NCBI GenBank assembly: GCA_050084515.1
Contig: CM114272.1
Coordinates: forward strand, 29,264,001-29,328,000
Source of the DNA: Blasia pusilla
Taxonomy: Eukaryota; Marchantiophyta; Marchantiopsida; Blasiales
Reading direction: 5' to 3'
Length of the DNA: 64,000 nucleotides
Under the pieces are notes generated by a model, which had not been told where the DNA came from, searched no databases, and worked only from the letters and a program-made list of their open reading frames with translations. Below, one piece after another: positions 10,861 through 24,607 of this stretch; the first letter of the stretch is position 1, and every line of letters starts with the position of its first letter. The position numbers and the translations under genes were made by a program.

Positions 10861-13800
10861 GACTAGGAGCTTACCACATGGAGGATCAGATCTTCCCCTT
10901 TTATGGGAGGGAATGTTGTGGGAAAAATATTTCTATGAATAGCATGCTCTTGGGTCTTGGCATGTCATGGGGTTCATAAGCTCCTAAAGAAGGACTTTAA
11001 GATTGGTCCCGGATAAGAAAGAGTCATGGGAGATCTTTATGTTCTCTAGCTTGTTGGCCAACAACCCCTCCAATTATATATATATATATATATAAAAGGT
11101 AAATTGAGCCTTTAAAAATAATAGCCTACTCAAAGTTGCCCCAACTTTACCACAAACACTTTCTTTGCCCAATGTTCCTATTTGAATTTTCTTAAAAAAA
11201 GAAGAAGAAAGAAATTAGGTTGTATATCATAGGTTGTCCCTAAGCTTCAGTAGTACATCCTTAGACACATGCGTCGAGTATATGAAGATTTCTACAACCC
11301 TCACTTTTGACATTTATCCATTGGAAGAACATGATAAAATTTCAATGGATCTCAATCGGAGAATAGCCGAGTCACCATCAATCCCACCTTGTGGGTGGGT
11401 ATATATTTATTTTGATACTTTCCTACAATATGTGTTCATCATTTCCATGAGAATCATCAACTCGCCTCTTCATGTAGTCCTTTTCTCTTTTCTACCACTA
11501 TTTATCATAAGATCTTGATGGCATTATAACTAGCAAACACAACTATGGTCAGAGTAAGTTTGCGATCATGAGAGCCACAATGGAGCAATAGTATAGTCGC
11601 AAGAAAATTCCATTGAATTTGTGAATTTTCAAATCCCACACTCAATATTTGCAAGTCCATTGCGATTGCAATCTTGAGATTGCAATACAACTCGAAAGTT
11701 CCATTTTCTTACACTCCCAAGTCAGTCCCAATTTACCCGCTTTTCAGTTGTAAAAGGCTCATACCACACTTGCATTTGACTCACATATTTATGAGCTATT
11801 GGGGCTACTTGTGATTCTACATACTTAAAACCAAGTTGAAAAAATTAACGTGCAAGAAAGTCACAAAATGGTCGCAAAATAGCGAGTCCAAGTACTAGTT
11901 TTGAACTTGCAAGACTCTTGCAAACGACTTGCTTTTTGCTCTTTTGTGCTTATTTTGGAGGCATTTTTGGGTCTACAAAACATTTTCTCAAGAGGGATTT
12001 TACTCCTTTAGGGTAATTTTTCTTTAAAAAAATCTACCCAAAAGGTCAAGATCTAGCTCCAAAATAGAAATAGACTAGATGAAAATTTAGGAGAGGAGTC
12101 TCAAAATTTTGGGAGGAAAAGCAAAATGAAGAAGTTTGGAGGTGAAAGGGAAATTTTGGCCAAGGTTTTGCTTTGCAGACTTGCAAATAACTACGTGTTT
12201 GTTCCAATACTCACGCTGCTAAGTCACGCATGACTTGCAAGATGCAAGTCTTGTGCAACTCCAACGTAAGTCTCCCTACTCACAAAGTGCAAGTTTGAGA
12301 AGCCGCTATTTGTGAGTCTAACTCATAATCACATTTGAAAGTTTGTTGGGAGCTCAATATAGATGAGTCATGGCAGTCATGATGGCTGAACAACTATTTG
12401 GACTGGCAAAAGAATGATGAATTACAAAGCTACTTGGAGCGGGAATGGACTTGCATGAAGTATACTCGTAAAATGGAATTCAAAATGGACCTCCAAGTAG
12501 TGGCTCTTGGCCAAAATGGAATTGCAATGGACCCAAAATTCCTAGTGGCGAAAAGCATTGATACGTCAAGCTGAAGTGGTGGGTGGCCACTCATCGTGTT
12601 GCCCATTTTCATATGACCATCCACTAGTGTTCATATTTGGCTTGTTTCAAGCAATAAATTGTGTAGCCCCTTGACTTATTTTGTTTTTGGCTTGTTGTCA
12701 TTTTCTTTTTAATTGCATTTCTTACCTCCTTACCCTCTTGGTATGTTGTTGACTTTTTTTTCCTATTATGAGAATAAAGTGGATGGATCTATTGAACTTA
12801 GGAGAAAATATATTTAATATGGAAGTTTTTCCCAGCCATTAGAAATAAGAGATTTTTTAATTTTCTTTTTTTATTTGATTGGAGTAGCACTAGACGTAAA
12901 TGTAGGGCCCCTAACCCTAAACAAGATAATCATCTTCGTGTTTCATGTGACCTAGAAGAGAAATTAACTTTTACCAAGTCAACCAACTTATGTGGAGCAT
13001 CATTACTTTTTTGGTACTTGCACAAGCCAATCCTTGTGTTGGAGGTCTATATTAAGATTACTTGGAAGCTTAGTGGGAGTAGGATATTATCCATAGTTGA
13101 AAATAGGTAGAGTTTGACCAATTCACACATACAAAGCTTCCCAAAAATGGTTTGGGACCGTGTATAAAGTAGATGAGATTGTTGAAAATGTCATGATCCT
13201 CATAACCAAATGTCAACATCAAACAATGGGAAGGAAAATGAACCCCCTCAAGAATTTTTGGAAACTATTAATTCACACTTGAGCCAAAATACGTTCATAT
13301 ATAGACAAAAGGGCACCACTCCCTTTTCAACACTTCATTTTTAATTTAATAAAAAAATGAGGAGAAAGAAACCACTATGAAAAGAAAGAGATAAGAAAGT
13401 CCTTAAAAGAAACTAAAGGTCAAAAAAGTCACACTCACAAATAAGATCAAGATTGCTCCACATAAAAGGACAAATACTCATAACAACTATATAGGATTTA
13501 ATGCCCATTAATCTCCATGGTGTGAAAATAGTGTGGCTCTTGCGTAAATTCACTTAACATAGGGAAGAAAAAGGGAAAATGAAATGGAACCTTGGATGTT
13601 TTTTACCAACTTTGATAAAAGTCGTATTTTAGAAAGAGGACACATATCAAGAAGAGGTGATTCTTGGAAGGAGATCAAGGTCTCATGTGACTCTAAGTCA
13701 ATTTGGGGGTCGTACTTAGGGTAGTAAATAGGGCACTTTATGTAAATTTTTTTAATCAAAATAGATTTTTTATTAAGGGTACATAAATAAATAAAACTAT

Positions 13801-16800
13801 ATTCATTAATAAAAAATTCCCTTGAATATGTTGGAGAGGATTGAACTTTTTTAATTTATATAGGGTAATAATATCCCATGATTGATAGGCAAAGAGGATT
13901 ACTTACCTCTCAAGGGCGCACTATAACATGGTAAGCAATCCCTTGAGGCAACCTATTATTTTGAGCTCACAATGAAAGAGGAGGAGGATTGTTAGGGAGG
14001 AGATGGAGGATTGTTGAGGGTATTGCTTGTAAGTGTTTCAGTTATGATCCAATCTTTTCAATCTTAGACTCAACTTGTTCATCTTCTCAAGATTGAACTT
14101 TGAGTCTTAATTTTTTCCACGTAGTTTGGAATCTTTGGACCTTCTTCTCTCATGAACATGCTCATAAACTCCTAAATCCAATTTCATACATCACGCTCTT
14201 CTTATATAATTCCATGTTATAATTGGTTTAATGGATTCTTCTTGCTTTTCTCAATCTTTTTCTACGTGATATGCCTAACATTACAACCTCATCCCTTCGT
14301 ATGAATCATGGGTAAGTGACTTTCACTTTCTCCTCGTATCCTTTTTTTTGTTGTTTCCAATTTCCTTCATAAATTTCTCTTGGAGTATTAGTTATTGGTG
14401 TGTTTGGTCTTGTTACGACCGTCTTGGCGAGCTAATTCTTTTCATACCAAGTGGGATTTCTAGTTATTCTTCCTTCTCTATTGGTACCTATCCTTTTGTA
14501 CATATTTGTTTAAGGTCAATTCCTCTCATACATCTGCCTTAGTTTTTCAACTCCTTACCTTACTTCTTTGCTCCTCCCTACATTTACTATCTCCTTAAGG
14601 GCATTATAGATTCATATTCTTGAGCCACTTCTTTAGATATCATGTAGGTCACTTCTCTTTTTCAATTAGTTTTTAAATTTCTTAAAGTGACTTTCAATTA
14701 TAAATTTGTCTTTGTCTCATCTTATTCCCTCCATCTAAATCTATTTTGGTTGGATTCTACTATGTTTTCTATGGTTTTTTTCCCTAAAATTTTTACAAAA
14801 TTATGGTTCTTATATCTTCTTTTTATCTTAAATGACATGTGTACTTTGGTTCTATGGATATATAGTTGGATAATCTATCTACTCACTTATATAATCCTTC
14901 GTGCCCCTTTCTAGCCGTAACTTCTCCTCCTTGTTCCTCTCCTCATTGTAGATCTTGCAATTTTCCTCCAAATACTCATGCATCCATTACACTCTCTAAA
15001 TTTCTTCCTTATCTTCCTGTACCCTTTCGTCTCTTCCTATTTATCATAGTCTCGATCTATTCCTACTAAATCCTACTACTTTGTCATCCCCGCATATCTC
15101 ATCTGAACCATTGCTTCAATTACAAATCTTTTCTACCCTTATCCCTCCACTTCCTCCTTCTCCTTTCCCAACCTAGCTACTTACCCCCTCATTGTCATCC
15201 ATCATCACTTCATTTACCTCCAAACTCCTTGTAATCCTTCTTCATATTTGTGCCAAAGGTTTGTTGCATACCTTGTGGTAAGGAGTTTGCTCCTACTGAG
15301 ATCAAAAGAAATCAATGATATTGCCGATCCATGCATGGGTCTTCGATCCCTAACTTGATATCATCTCCTACTACGCTTCCCACAATAGCTCCTTGGACTT
15401 GGTTAAGCCGAATAGATCTCCTTTGCTCTTTCCACCTTGGTCTCCCTTGTGTTGGACTCTACATGCGCACTCCTATTGCCCTTTTCCCCATCATCCAACA
15501 AGCAATTTTTCTCATTAAAAAGGTTAGTATGTAATCCCACAAATATCAATGTTTGGTATCTCATATTATTCTCACCTAATGGGATTTAGCTCTCCCTCCA
15601 ATAGATGATGCAAAACCTCTATGTGCATTCAATGCTTCATCGCAAAACCTCCATGCGCATTCAATGCTTTATGTTTGAGGATTGGAAGAATCTTCAAAAA
15701 AAGAATTTAAGTTCAACAAAGACCTTAGTAATGGCTCATCCCAATGAATATTTCAATCATGGAAGATTTTCCATAAAACAACCCCTTACCTAGTACCTAA
15801 AAGCTTGTGGTGTATGTTGTGTTAAGGGTGCATCTACCATGTATCCATTGTGAACAACTACGTCTAAGGCGCCCATGCTAGTAGGGATCCGAGAAGCAAG
15901 TTATGATCACAGTTCTAAGGAGGAAAGAACTTGGTGTGATCCACCAAAGTTTAAACCTACATGAGCTAGTCGTGAAACCAGGAAGAGCGGTGGAACCAAC
16001 CGCGCGACTGATGCTAGGCGAAACAATCGGGTATCTTGTGACTAGGCTTAGGAAAGAAAGAGATGTACCTACTCGCCCAGAAAAACATGAGGAAAGCAAG
16101 GTTTGAGACCTTGGATTCAAGCGCCAAGTCAATGGCGAGAAGAAAGCAACCCATGAGTAATCAAGATGGGCGAGTGGGCAAGACTCCACAATACTAATCA
16201 TGAAACCCAAAGAGCGGCAAGAGAACCACGAGATGCCAAATGGGGGAGTCAAGATGTGAGCTAGCCATGAAAAACATGAAACGCTTATCCAAGTTCCAAG
16301 ATGTATTTGGAGAGACAAGAGTTGCGTAAGCTACAAGAAGCCTTCGCCAAGCCATCTTGATGGATAACTACTCAGATGCCGGTCACTAGCCATATTTGGA
16401 TTGAGGCCCAAAATCAAGGGTCCAAGGGGGAAAATTGGGAAAGTGGGATTTATCTAGAGAACCCTAGAAGTACCTATAGGGAGGGACTCTTTCTATCCAC
16501 TCATGCGCTTGAACAAGGAACTAACTATGATGCATGTTAGGCCATGTTTCAAGTAACCAAATTTGAACAAAGGGACATACCTTAAGGAATTAACCGACGC
16601 ACCCCAATTTAGGAGAGCAACTTGGGGAGATTGGTGAAGGCTTGAGGAAGAGGTTTCCTAGGGAGATAGAATATAATTGGGGAAACTTGATCCGATTAGG
16701 GCTTGGCGACTTCTCTGCTGCCAACAGAATGCACAACTAGTTGCGTCTTTGGGACTCAATCTAAGTCTTATGCTTGTAAAGCTTAAGGTCGAGAGTGCTT

Positions 16801-19683
16801 TGGGGTGAAGCTAGGTGAAGTAAACAATGGACTCTACAACAGTATTCATGTTAGTTTATGATGATTATTCTAGATGATGACATATATTGTGCTTGACCCC
16901 TCTCTTGATGTAGTTCTTATAGGATGATGGGCATGCCCCAAATCTGTATAGGATATTAGATTATGTTAGGTGCATGTGATATGTGTCACCTAGAGTTAGG
17001 AGATGTAATCACCAATTCTAGGAGGGTGGTTGTGTGGTCTTGGCATTGTTTCTTGGAAAAATATGAAACTTTCAGAAACAAAGATCCTTAAATAGCAGAA
17101 GTATAACCAACCTCGTGTAATCACTCAAAATGAAGTTACGCCCAAACAACATGCTTACTCCCTACACCATGGACACGATAGCACTCTACTTGTGGGATGA
17201 CTATAATGTGACACTTGTTATACGTATATATTGACCATACACATTGTTGTTCACATCCATACAATAAACACTTTCAATCTTCCCAACACACAAGTAGATC
17301 CGTGCATATATATAAAAAGAGAAACTCACACATCACTTCTAGCAATTTTTGGGGGAAGAGCCATTTTAGCTCCTCCTAAGGGTATAAAAGTAGGGGTATG
17401 GCTCTCACTAGCCATATTTCTTGCATTGAGCCTATGGGACCAATCATTCTTCTAGGGTTTGGTTGGAGCTTGAGTGTTAGAGCCCGAATTCCCTCATGGT
17501 GGAGGACGGATGTCGCTTAATGACAACATATAGATTTGAGAATAGAATTGGCCATATGAGCCATTTTTCTTCAATATTATTGTGTGATATTTGTATACAT
17601 GGTTGGATATTTTTTTTAATATGTACAGATCTACCCGTGTGCTAGGAAGATCAACCTTTTTTTTATGTTAATAACATTGATGTAGATTTTGTAATGATAT
17701 GTATGCGCATAAAAAATGTTTCACCAATATGAAACCATTGAAGACTCTAGCAATTAATGACGTTTATTGTGACTAGAGATAGTACACAACATGAAATTAC
17801 TCACATGGATAAAATTCCTATCATTCTTGCATCCTCTTGCATCAATACTTTGGGAGATATTCTATGTATACCTACTATTACCATAAATGTTATCTCTATA
17901 AGACTAAAGGTAGAACATAACTATAAGATTATATAGTATTAAAAATTTGTTTCATTCAAAACCTTACCACCCACTAGATAGTAACAAGGGGAACTACAAG
18001 GTTGCTCATGGACAAAGTCCATATCCGCGGATATGAGGATATGTCCGTCCTAGGGATGGACATGTTTGTGTGGGCCCCGGTACTCGCATCCCACACCAAA
18101 GCCCGCTCTTGAGCCTTGTGCATAGACTTGCGCTGGCTGAGCCTGGGTCTACATGAAGTGCTCGAATGCGGGCTACGAAGTACCTGAGCAACATGTCCAT
18201 CCCATGGACAGACTTGTCCATTTCTGTGCAATCTTGAGGAGAAGTAGATCTGGTAGGATGTTGAAATTGGACATATGCTTTTACACATGTTATAGAAGCA
18301 AAAATGTATGGAGGAAGTAGTCCAACGGTAGAAGATTTCAAGACTTGGCATAAGAGGATAAGACACATCAACTATCAAAGATTGAAGAGTCTATCAAATC
18401 TAACATAATTACCTGACATAATAATATAGTAGTATATACCACGATACTAAAAGTCTAAAAGATATCTTCATATGTAACAAGCTTGGTCTTTCATTCCTTA
18501 AGATATTTGGTTGTATATCCTTTATTCATATTCCAATGTCCAAGTGAAAAACCTATGAATTTAGATAGAAAAAAAAAAGTAGATGTCTTCGCACATTGGA
18601 CTATGTTATATTCCTTCCACCAAAAAATTTTGTGCACTACATATAATAAATCGTTCAGATACTACGAAATGCATTTGGAAGGTTAACGTTATAGTAGGGC
18701 TACTCAATTCTCCCTAGGGGGAGAAGTTCATTGAGGGAAGGAATTCCCGTTTTATCCACATTATTGAACCTTAAATAATAAGATTTCTTAAAAATCAAAG
18801 AAGAAAAACTTAGTATCATCGGCAAGATGACAAAAGCCTATTGTGGACTTTGGTGCAACAATTTTTTTGGAGAAACTATCAAAATAGGTCCCTGTTTCTC
18901 CAAAAGGGAATTGTCAATAACCCAAGCATATGGGATCCTCCTAACTTGGCCGTAACTCGAAATTCAGAATCCCTAGTATTTTGATAAGGAGAAAGTGAGG
19001 CTCAACGGAAACATTTTGTGAAAAGAACATGGTTGAGTACAAAAATCATCGAAATAATTGCAACTTGGAATGGTAGATACATTTATATAACTTGCATGCT
19101 CCACGGCTCCAATGATTTTCAAAAAATTGATAAAAGTAATAGTTGAGTTTTAGTTTTGAAAATTGGTCCGAAATGTCACTTAGTTGTCTTAATAAAAGTG
19201 TCTATCCCAACATGAATCTATATCTATATACTATTGGGAGGATGCAATTTTTTTTGGCTGTTTTTCCAATGCCAAAAGATTTCTATCAAAAATACTTTTG
19301 GTCATCTTAAATTAAGTCATAGGAAGAGAAATCGGTAAAGACAATAAATATTTTAAAAAATGGATATTACGGGCCTAACTAACTAGTGTGGATATATGAT
19401 GATTCTCTACAATGGCATTTTTATTTGAAGCTTCAAAATGATAGCACTCATGGGCCACTAAGTACCTTACACTAATCACCAACAGTTTTAGACGAAAACT
19501 GGGAGGATTTTTTTTTTCTATGTCAAGAAGGGTGTATGCATTTAAAGCATCGCCAACGAGGAAGGAAGTTCAAGTTGGAAATGCATTTTTAAAATGTAAT
19601 TTAATTTAATTTAATTTAATTTCAATATCTTTGCGTTGCTTTGAAAATCCCAGCTATATTATCCTTTTCCCCTAAAGCCCTGA
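10861..19683. other. AT-rich intergenic tract without recognisable genes
   Basis: About 9 kb of low-GC sequence with an (AT)n run at 11074-11094 and many short open frames of no recognisable family. The segment 11600-12350 repeats words such as CTTGCAA and GCAAGTC, suggesting old dispersed repeats. The - strand stretch near 15880-16320 and both strands near 18000-18380 stay open over 100 codons but look like no protein I know. No long terminal repeats were found by eye. Confidence 0.5.
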
Positions 19684-19880
19684 GTGGCCCTACGGATAGC
19701 CCGTCCCAAGGGACGGGGGCTCTCTGAGACCGATCCAGACTGTCTTGCACTGGCGACAGGTGAGGGAGTGACAGTGACCCTGTCTACGGTTCAGGCGAGG
19801 ACTGTAGCATGCCCGTGGGCAGCGGGCACCCAGAACTGCCCGCGGCAGTCGCCGGCGATTCCGAACTCAGTGAGGGACTG
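19684..19880. other. Isolated GC-rich island
   Basis: About 200 bp of clearly higher GC content inside AT-rich DNA. It contains the palindrome CCCGTCCCAAGGGACGGG (19701-19718) and a self-complementary GCCCGTGGGCAGCGGGC stretch. An (AATTT)n run precedes it at about 19597-19622. It could be a relic of a transposon end or of inserted genic DNA. It is not assigned to a gene. Confidence 0.4.
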
Positions 19881-20379
19881 ACGGAGTAGCGGCGCATTCT
19901 TTTCATTCTCTAACGTTATCCTAACGGGAAGTGCGCGTTCTAATTTTAGTATACTGTTAACTTTCAGAATTCTTTCTCCTGTTTTCAGCATATGCTTATT
20001 TTTAGAATACAGTTGTGGTTTATTCCAAGAGGAAAATAAAAATTTGGAAAAAAAAACCTCTTTAGTTTTCTCTTCCAAAACCCTTCTATGAATCCATAAA
20101 TAGGGACATGAACGTACATAAGAAAACTCATTCATTAAATATTTATGATTTATGAAGCGTCTTCATTTCGACCTCTCACGATGCGTATTTGGGTCAGGGT
20201 CCGGGAAGTTTTGTTACGAGAGGGGGTAAGTTTCTGGAAGTAGGTTGAATAAGTCGGCAATTAAAAATTATTAACCGGTGTCAGAAGGTAATATTTGAAA
20301 CTCCCGGAAAAAATTTGGGGTTTTTTAATAGTTTCAGAAATTTTCCGAAATTTTATTTTTCGGAAAATGAGCTGATAGT

Positions 20380-20469
20380 GAACAACATTCCACATAGTTC
20401 ATTATCAGAAATGAACTGTGGAGAAAACTGATAGTGATTTCTGATAATGAACTATGTGGAATGTTGTTC
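20380..20469. repeat. Perfect 33-bp inverted repeat with 24-nt spacer
   Basis: Positions 20380-20412 are the exact reverse complement of 20437-20469. The arm starts GAACAACATTCCACATAGTT. It lies in the 3' subterminal region of hAT copy 1. The perfect match in otherwise decayed DNA implies a recent origin. Confidence 0.95.
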
Positions 20470-20511
20470 GGTTAATATCCTGGAATTTGAAATACTAACC
20501 GGATTAATTTT

Positions 20512-20730
20512 CCCGTGTCTTTTGGACTTCAGCCTCTTTCCATCCTGATTTCTACTCCACTTCAGCCTCTTATGGACGTCAATTTTATTTGAAACATTCA
20601 CTTCACACTTTCTTTTACTTTCCCCGTGTCTTTTGGACTTCAGCCTCTTTCCATCTTCATTTCTACTCCACTAGAGCCTCTTCTAGACCTCAATTTTATT
20701 GCAAACATTCACTTCACACTTTCTTTTACT
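20512..20730 (+). repeat. Tandem duplication, two ~110-bp units
   Basis: CCCGTGTCTTTTGGACTTCA begins at 20512 and again at 20623. The copies run in parallel to ..CACTTCACACTTTCTTTTACT with roughly ten differences, in the 3' untranslated part of hAT copy 1. Confidence 0.9.
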
Positions 20731-20868
20731 ACATCATCCTTGGCAGGAATTGAACCTGGCTAGGCCTCACACCAGCTGGGAGCCAAGGATTTTACCCCTC
20801 TATAATACATTCAAGATTTTTAGTAAAAGCTTGAATGTATTTGAAAAGGGACCCCCTTATCCCTCATC

Positions 20869-23119
20869 TTACACATCCACAATTTCTTCACTTGGGTCTA
20901 AAGCATTTAGATTTACACGAACCTCTGGTGGAATTTCTATCTTAGAAATATATCTCTCAGGATTGGCATACACATACCTAAAGTGTGTTGAATTCTTCCA
21001 AAGAACTACAGATTCAATAAAAAAAGCTTCATAATCATCGATTTTCCCCTCTAAGGCAATCCTAAGAACAACATCCAAATGCTTTGTCATTAACCTATTC
21101 CTACTTTTAGTCTTAATCACATTCTGCACAGAGAAAGCTCTCTCACAAATAGCAGTACTAACACACTGTACCCTAGCAATATTGGCTAAAATGAGCAAGT
21201 TAGAGAACTTACATTGCAAGGACGGGCTCCAACTTACCATAGCCCACAAGTCCTTGAAGTTTCGATCTTTCCACTTCGTGGTGGCCATGAGCTTAAATGA
21301 TTGAAACTCTTGTTTCACAGCTCCTACACTTAGTAAAGAAGGTTGCAAGTGACCTTTGAAGGGTAAGTCTGTCCCAAAATGTGCACAGAGGTCATCAAAT
21401 TCCTTACAACCCCAACTATTTAGTCCCACTTGCCTTGAAGGCATGTGTAGAAGATTCATTATCCTCATAGCACTAATCAAGTTGTTATCCCTAAACCGAT
21501 CTCGTAAAGCTACACAAACACTCTCAGAAAAATTCTTTTGAAACAACAAGGCACCCTCTAGATCCTTTCCTATCCGATTCCTCAACATTTCTATGCTATG
21601 GAACTTTCTGCCCCTAATCTCATATTGTAAACGCTTCAAATAACCCCCTGGAGGACCAAAGTCTGGTAGAATGTGATAACCACTTTCTTGAGAGAAAGTG
21701 ACGGCATTCAGATCAGTGTTCTCCATTACAAAATTCATTGTTATGGAAGCTATTTTAGAAGTCACTATACTACCTATGGTACTAACATCTACAAACTTAT
21801 ATTGGAACACCTTACTCAAGTTAGCAAGAAGAAACAAAATATCTGCCAAAAAGTACAGTTGATAGATCATCTGAAATGATATGAGTTTGTTATACAAATT
21901 TGCAGCATTACCATCATCTTCCGAGGGCGAGATATCTCTGAAATATGTAAGGACAGATTCCAATGAGTCACATAAAGTAGTAACAGCCTGCCAACGTGAC
22001 AACCAACGAATCTTGTGGTACCTCTTCATCACTTTCTGAGAATCGTTCAACTTCTCTTGCAAAGTTGCAAGACCGCACTTCCTCTTGGACAACCTTCTGA
22101 AATATCCAGCTACAGCATTCAAGATTGAATCTACTTCTATAGATATTTCCTTACACCCTGCACCTTTTGCTGCTGTTAAAGCAGCGAGATTTGTCTTGTG
22201 CGCCACACAATGCACAGACAACATAAAAGGATTGAACTTCTGTTTCAGCTGAGATGCTACTCCGTTTTGGCTTCCTACCATAGTAGAAGCTCCATCAGAT
22301 CCAAAGGCCACCAGTTTTTATCCCTCAAGTCCCGAATCCTTTATCAACTCCAACAAATTGTTAGTGATTACGTTCGAACATTTCTTTGGACATTGTAGCA
22401 ATCCTATAAAACAACTTTCTATCTGCCCCTCATCTAAGTAAGTTGCAAATACAACAAGGTATCCAGTGACGGATATATCTGTGGACTCGTCAATCATTAT
22501 CCCAAAGAAAGGAGATTATTGCACTTTAGAAAGGTTCCTCCTTAGAAGAACCTGGCTAATATAATAACACATATCAGCACAACTTTTTTCATCTTGGTAC
22601 AAGTTGCGGGTTATAGGTGCATTCACAAAAATCAATAACTTACACAGATTTGAGAACTTTGAAAATGGCAAGGCTTCCTTTGCAACGAAATATGCACATT
22701 TGAACAAAGTCAAAAGTGCAATATCACAAGTCCGATTTGTTGTGGCTATAGCCTTGGCCATTGATCTATTCCCCACATTCGCATCCCATGCAAGCTTCAT
22801 GTGCTCATTAGACTTACCATGATCTGTGAAGGCTGAAACCTTACAATTAATGGCACCATCCCTAGCAAAGGAGCTTTTCCCCTTACCCTGTCTACAAACT
22901 TTGCAAAAAATCCGACTAGATTCTACATGGAATTCTATCCAATCGAACAAAGTATACATCCTTCCAAGCCAATCTGTTTTCCTCACTCTGACTTGTCGGA
23001 GTATTTGATTTGTCCCCTTCTTTCCCATCCGATGATCCTGACCTACTGTTCTCCTCTGCAAAGTCTTGTCTAACTTCCTTGTGTAGCATCTCATTCATTG
23101 TTTGCTGTCTCTTAGCCAT
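20869..23119 (-). pseudogene. hAT transposase relic (copy 1): one frameshift, two in-frame stops
   Basis: Transposase of the plant hAT group whose proteins begin with a TTF/BED-like zinc finger and end in a hAT dimerisation region. Reading from the ATG at 23119 (MAKRQQTMNEML..) the order is: zinc-finger block FCKVCRQ..FTDHGKSNEH; RNase-H-like core with FFGIMIDESTD, AFGSDGASTMVGSQNGVA and SVHCVAHKTNL; long helical insert; C-terminal CERAFSVQNVIKTKSRN. Defects: a frameshift near 22955-22962 separates the N-terminal frame from the main one. TAA stops at 22516-22518 (just before SPFFG) and 22318-22320 (just before KLVAFGSDG) then interrupt a single otherwise continuous frame ending at 20869. The intact copy would have been near 750 aa. 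No working product is expected. Confidence 0.9.
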
Positions 23120-23378
23120 GTAGAGGCTCAGAGAGTGTAGAACAGAGCGTGTAGAACTATGAGGTAGATACTAAAATATGGTGTAAAGGACCTACTATAA
23201 ACCTGTCACTTAGTAGGTGCTAAAGAAACAAAGGAGCTCAAGAAAATGCGGATCTAAAAGGTACTTAAACCCCAAGACTCGGCAAAAGATACTATGAGCC
23301 AATGCAATGTGTTATCATACACACATGATTCCCTAAGGTACCTAATCCCGGCTCGGATTCATGTACATTTAGTGAAGT

Positions 23379-23426
23379 CCCTTCTTCTCACTCAGCCTGT
23401 CAAAGCCAGCTGAGTGAGAAGAAGGG
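23379..23426. repeat. Perfect 18-bp hairpin upstream of the transposase
   Basis: CCCTTCTTCTCACTCAGC at 23379-23396 and its exact complement at 23409-23426 are separated by 12 nt. It lies in the 5' untranslated part of hAT copy 1. Confidence 0.95.
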
Positions 23427-23778
23427 AATTGAGCAGAGTGTTCAAAAAGGAGATTGGCATGAGAGGTGCGGACCACTGTCGGTACTGTTGAGGCCACGAG
23501 CTGATCTCCGCCCTCGCCGAAGACACCCATACACGGACACAGCAAACAAGCAAACAAAACTACTTGACTCAAATGTGGTGGAGTACTAGCAGTAAGGAGG
23601 TTGCGCTCACGGACACCCCACTGCTACGACTTTACTGACACCTACCGACTCAGTCTAAACAAGAGATCTTTGCGGTATTTGCGAAGGTGTAGCGAGAGGG
23701 GAGTGGAAACAAAACGAAACTCTCGTCGAGAAGCCCTCTCTACAAGAAGCGAGGCCATAACTCAGAAACTTACGCCCA

Positions 23779-24607
23779 GAGCTGCACACCTGAACACACA
23801 ATCGGACGGAGTGCGCACAGGATGGGATGGGATGGGAAGGCAATTGCGAAAGCAACGCAGAAGGCGGAGCGCAAAATTAAACCTCGCCAAGCTAGCCAGC
23901 TAGTCGAGATGACTGCTGAGAGAACCTGAAGAGAAGAGAGCCCAATGAAAGGTAAACTACACGACAAAGCAAAATCCTGAGCTGCACACCTGAACACACA
24001 ATCGGACGGAGTGCGCACAGGATGGGATGGGAAGGCAATTGCGAAAGCAGCGCAGAAGGCGGAGCGGAGAATTAAACCTCGAGAGAACCTGAAGAGAAGA
24101 GATCGAGCGCTCTCTCTCTTGCTCGCTCGCTTCTTGTTCCCGCAGCTGCCCCGCGCTTACGCAGCCCGACTTTCAAGTTTCAAATTAACTGCCGATCAAA
24201 CACCTAGCTCACAGCCTCGCACTGAACCCGATGAAGAGAACCTGAAGAGAAGAGAGCAAGCGCTCTCTCTCTCTCACTCGCTTGCTTCTTGTTCCCGCAG
24301 TTGCCCCGCACCGAACCCAATCAAGTCTGCAACCGGAAAGTGCGAAGCAGAAACCACAAAGCGCGAAGCAGCAACCAGAAAGCGCGAAGCCTAGCTCGCA
24401 GCCTCGTAGTGCTCGCAGCGAAGTGAACGAACCCAATCAAGTGTGCAACCTCAAAGCGCGAAGCAGAAACCAGAAACCGTGAAGCAGCAACCAGAAAGCG
24501 CGAAGCCTAGCTCGCAGCCTCGCAGTGCTCGCACCGAAGTGACCGAACACAATCAAGTCTGCAACCAGAAAGCGCGAAGCAGCAACCAGAAAGCGTGAAG
24601 CCTAGCT
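23779..24607 (-). repeat. Nested tandem arrays in the 5' region of hAT copy 1
   Basis: Three repeat families follow one another. (A) A 200-bp period starting GAGCTGCACACCTGAACACA at 23779 and 23979. (B) A GAGAACCTGAAGAGAAGAG module near 23918, 24081 and 24234; the last two continue into GCTCTCTCTC and CTTCTTGTTCCCGCAG. (C) A 116-bp period starting CCGAACCCAATCAAGTCTGC near 24311, 24427 and 24543, itself built of about 21-bp GCGCGAAGCAGCAACCAGAAA monomers. Known hAT and CACTA elements carry subterminal repeats that bind transposase; that role here is inference. Confidence 0.85.

Noticed and set aside
23779-24607. Regularly spaced repeats that could suggest a CRISPR array
   Set aside because: Units are contiguous and nested with no unique spacers, and the sequence is eukaryotic.
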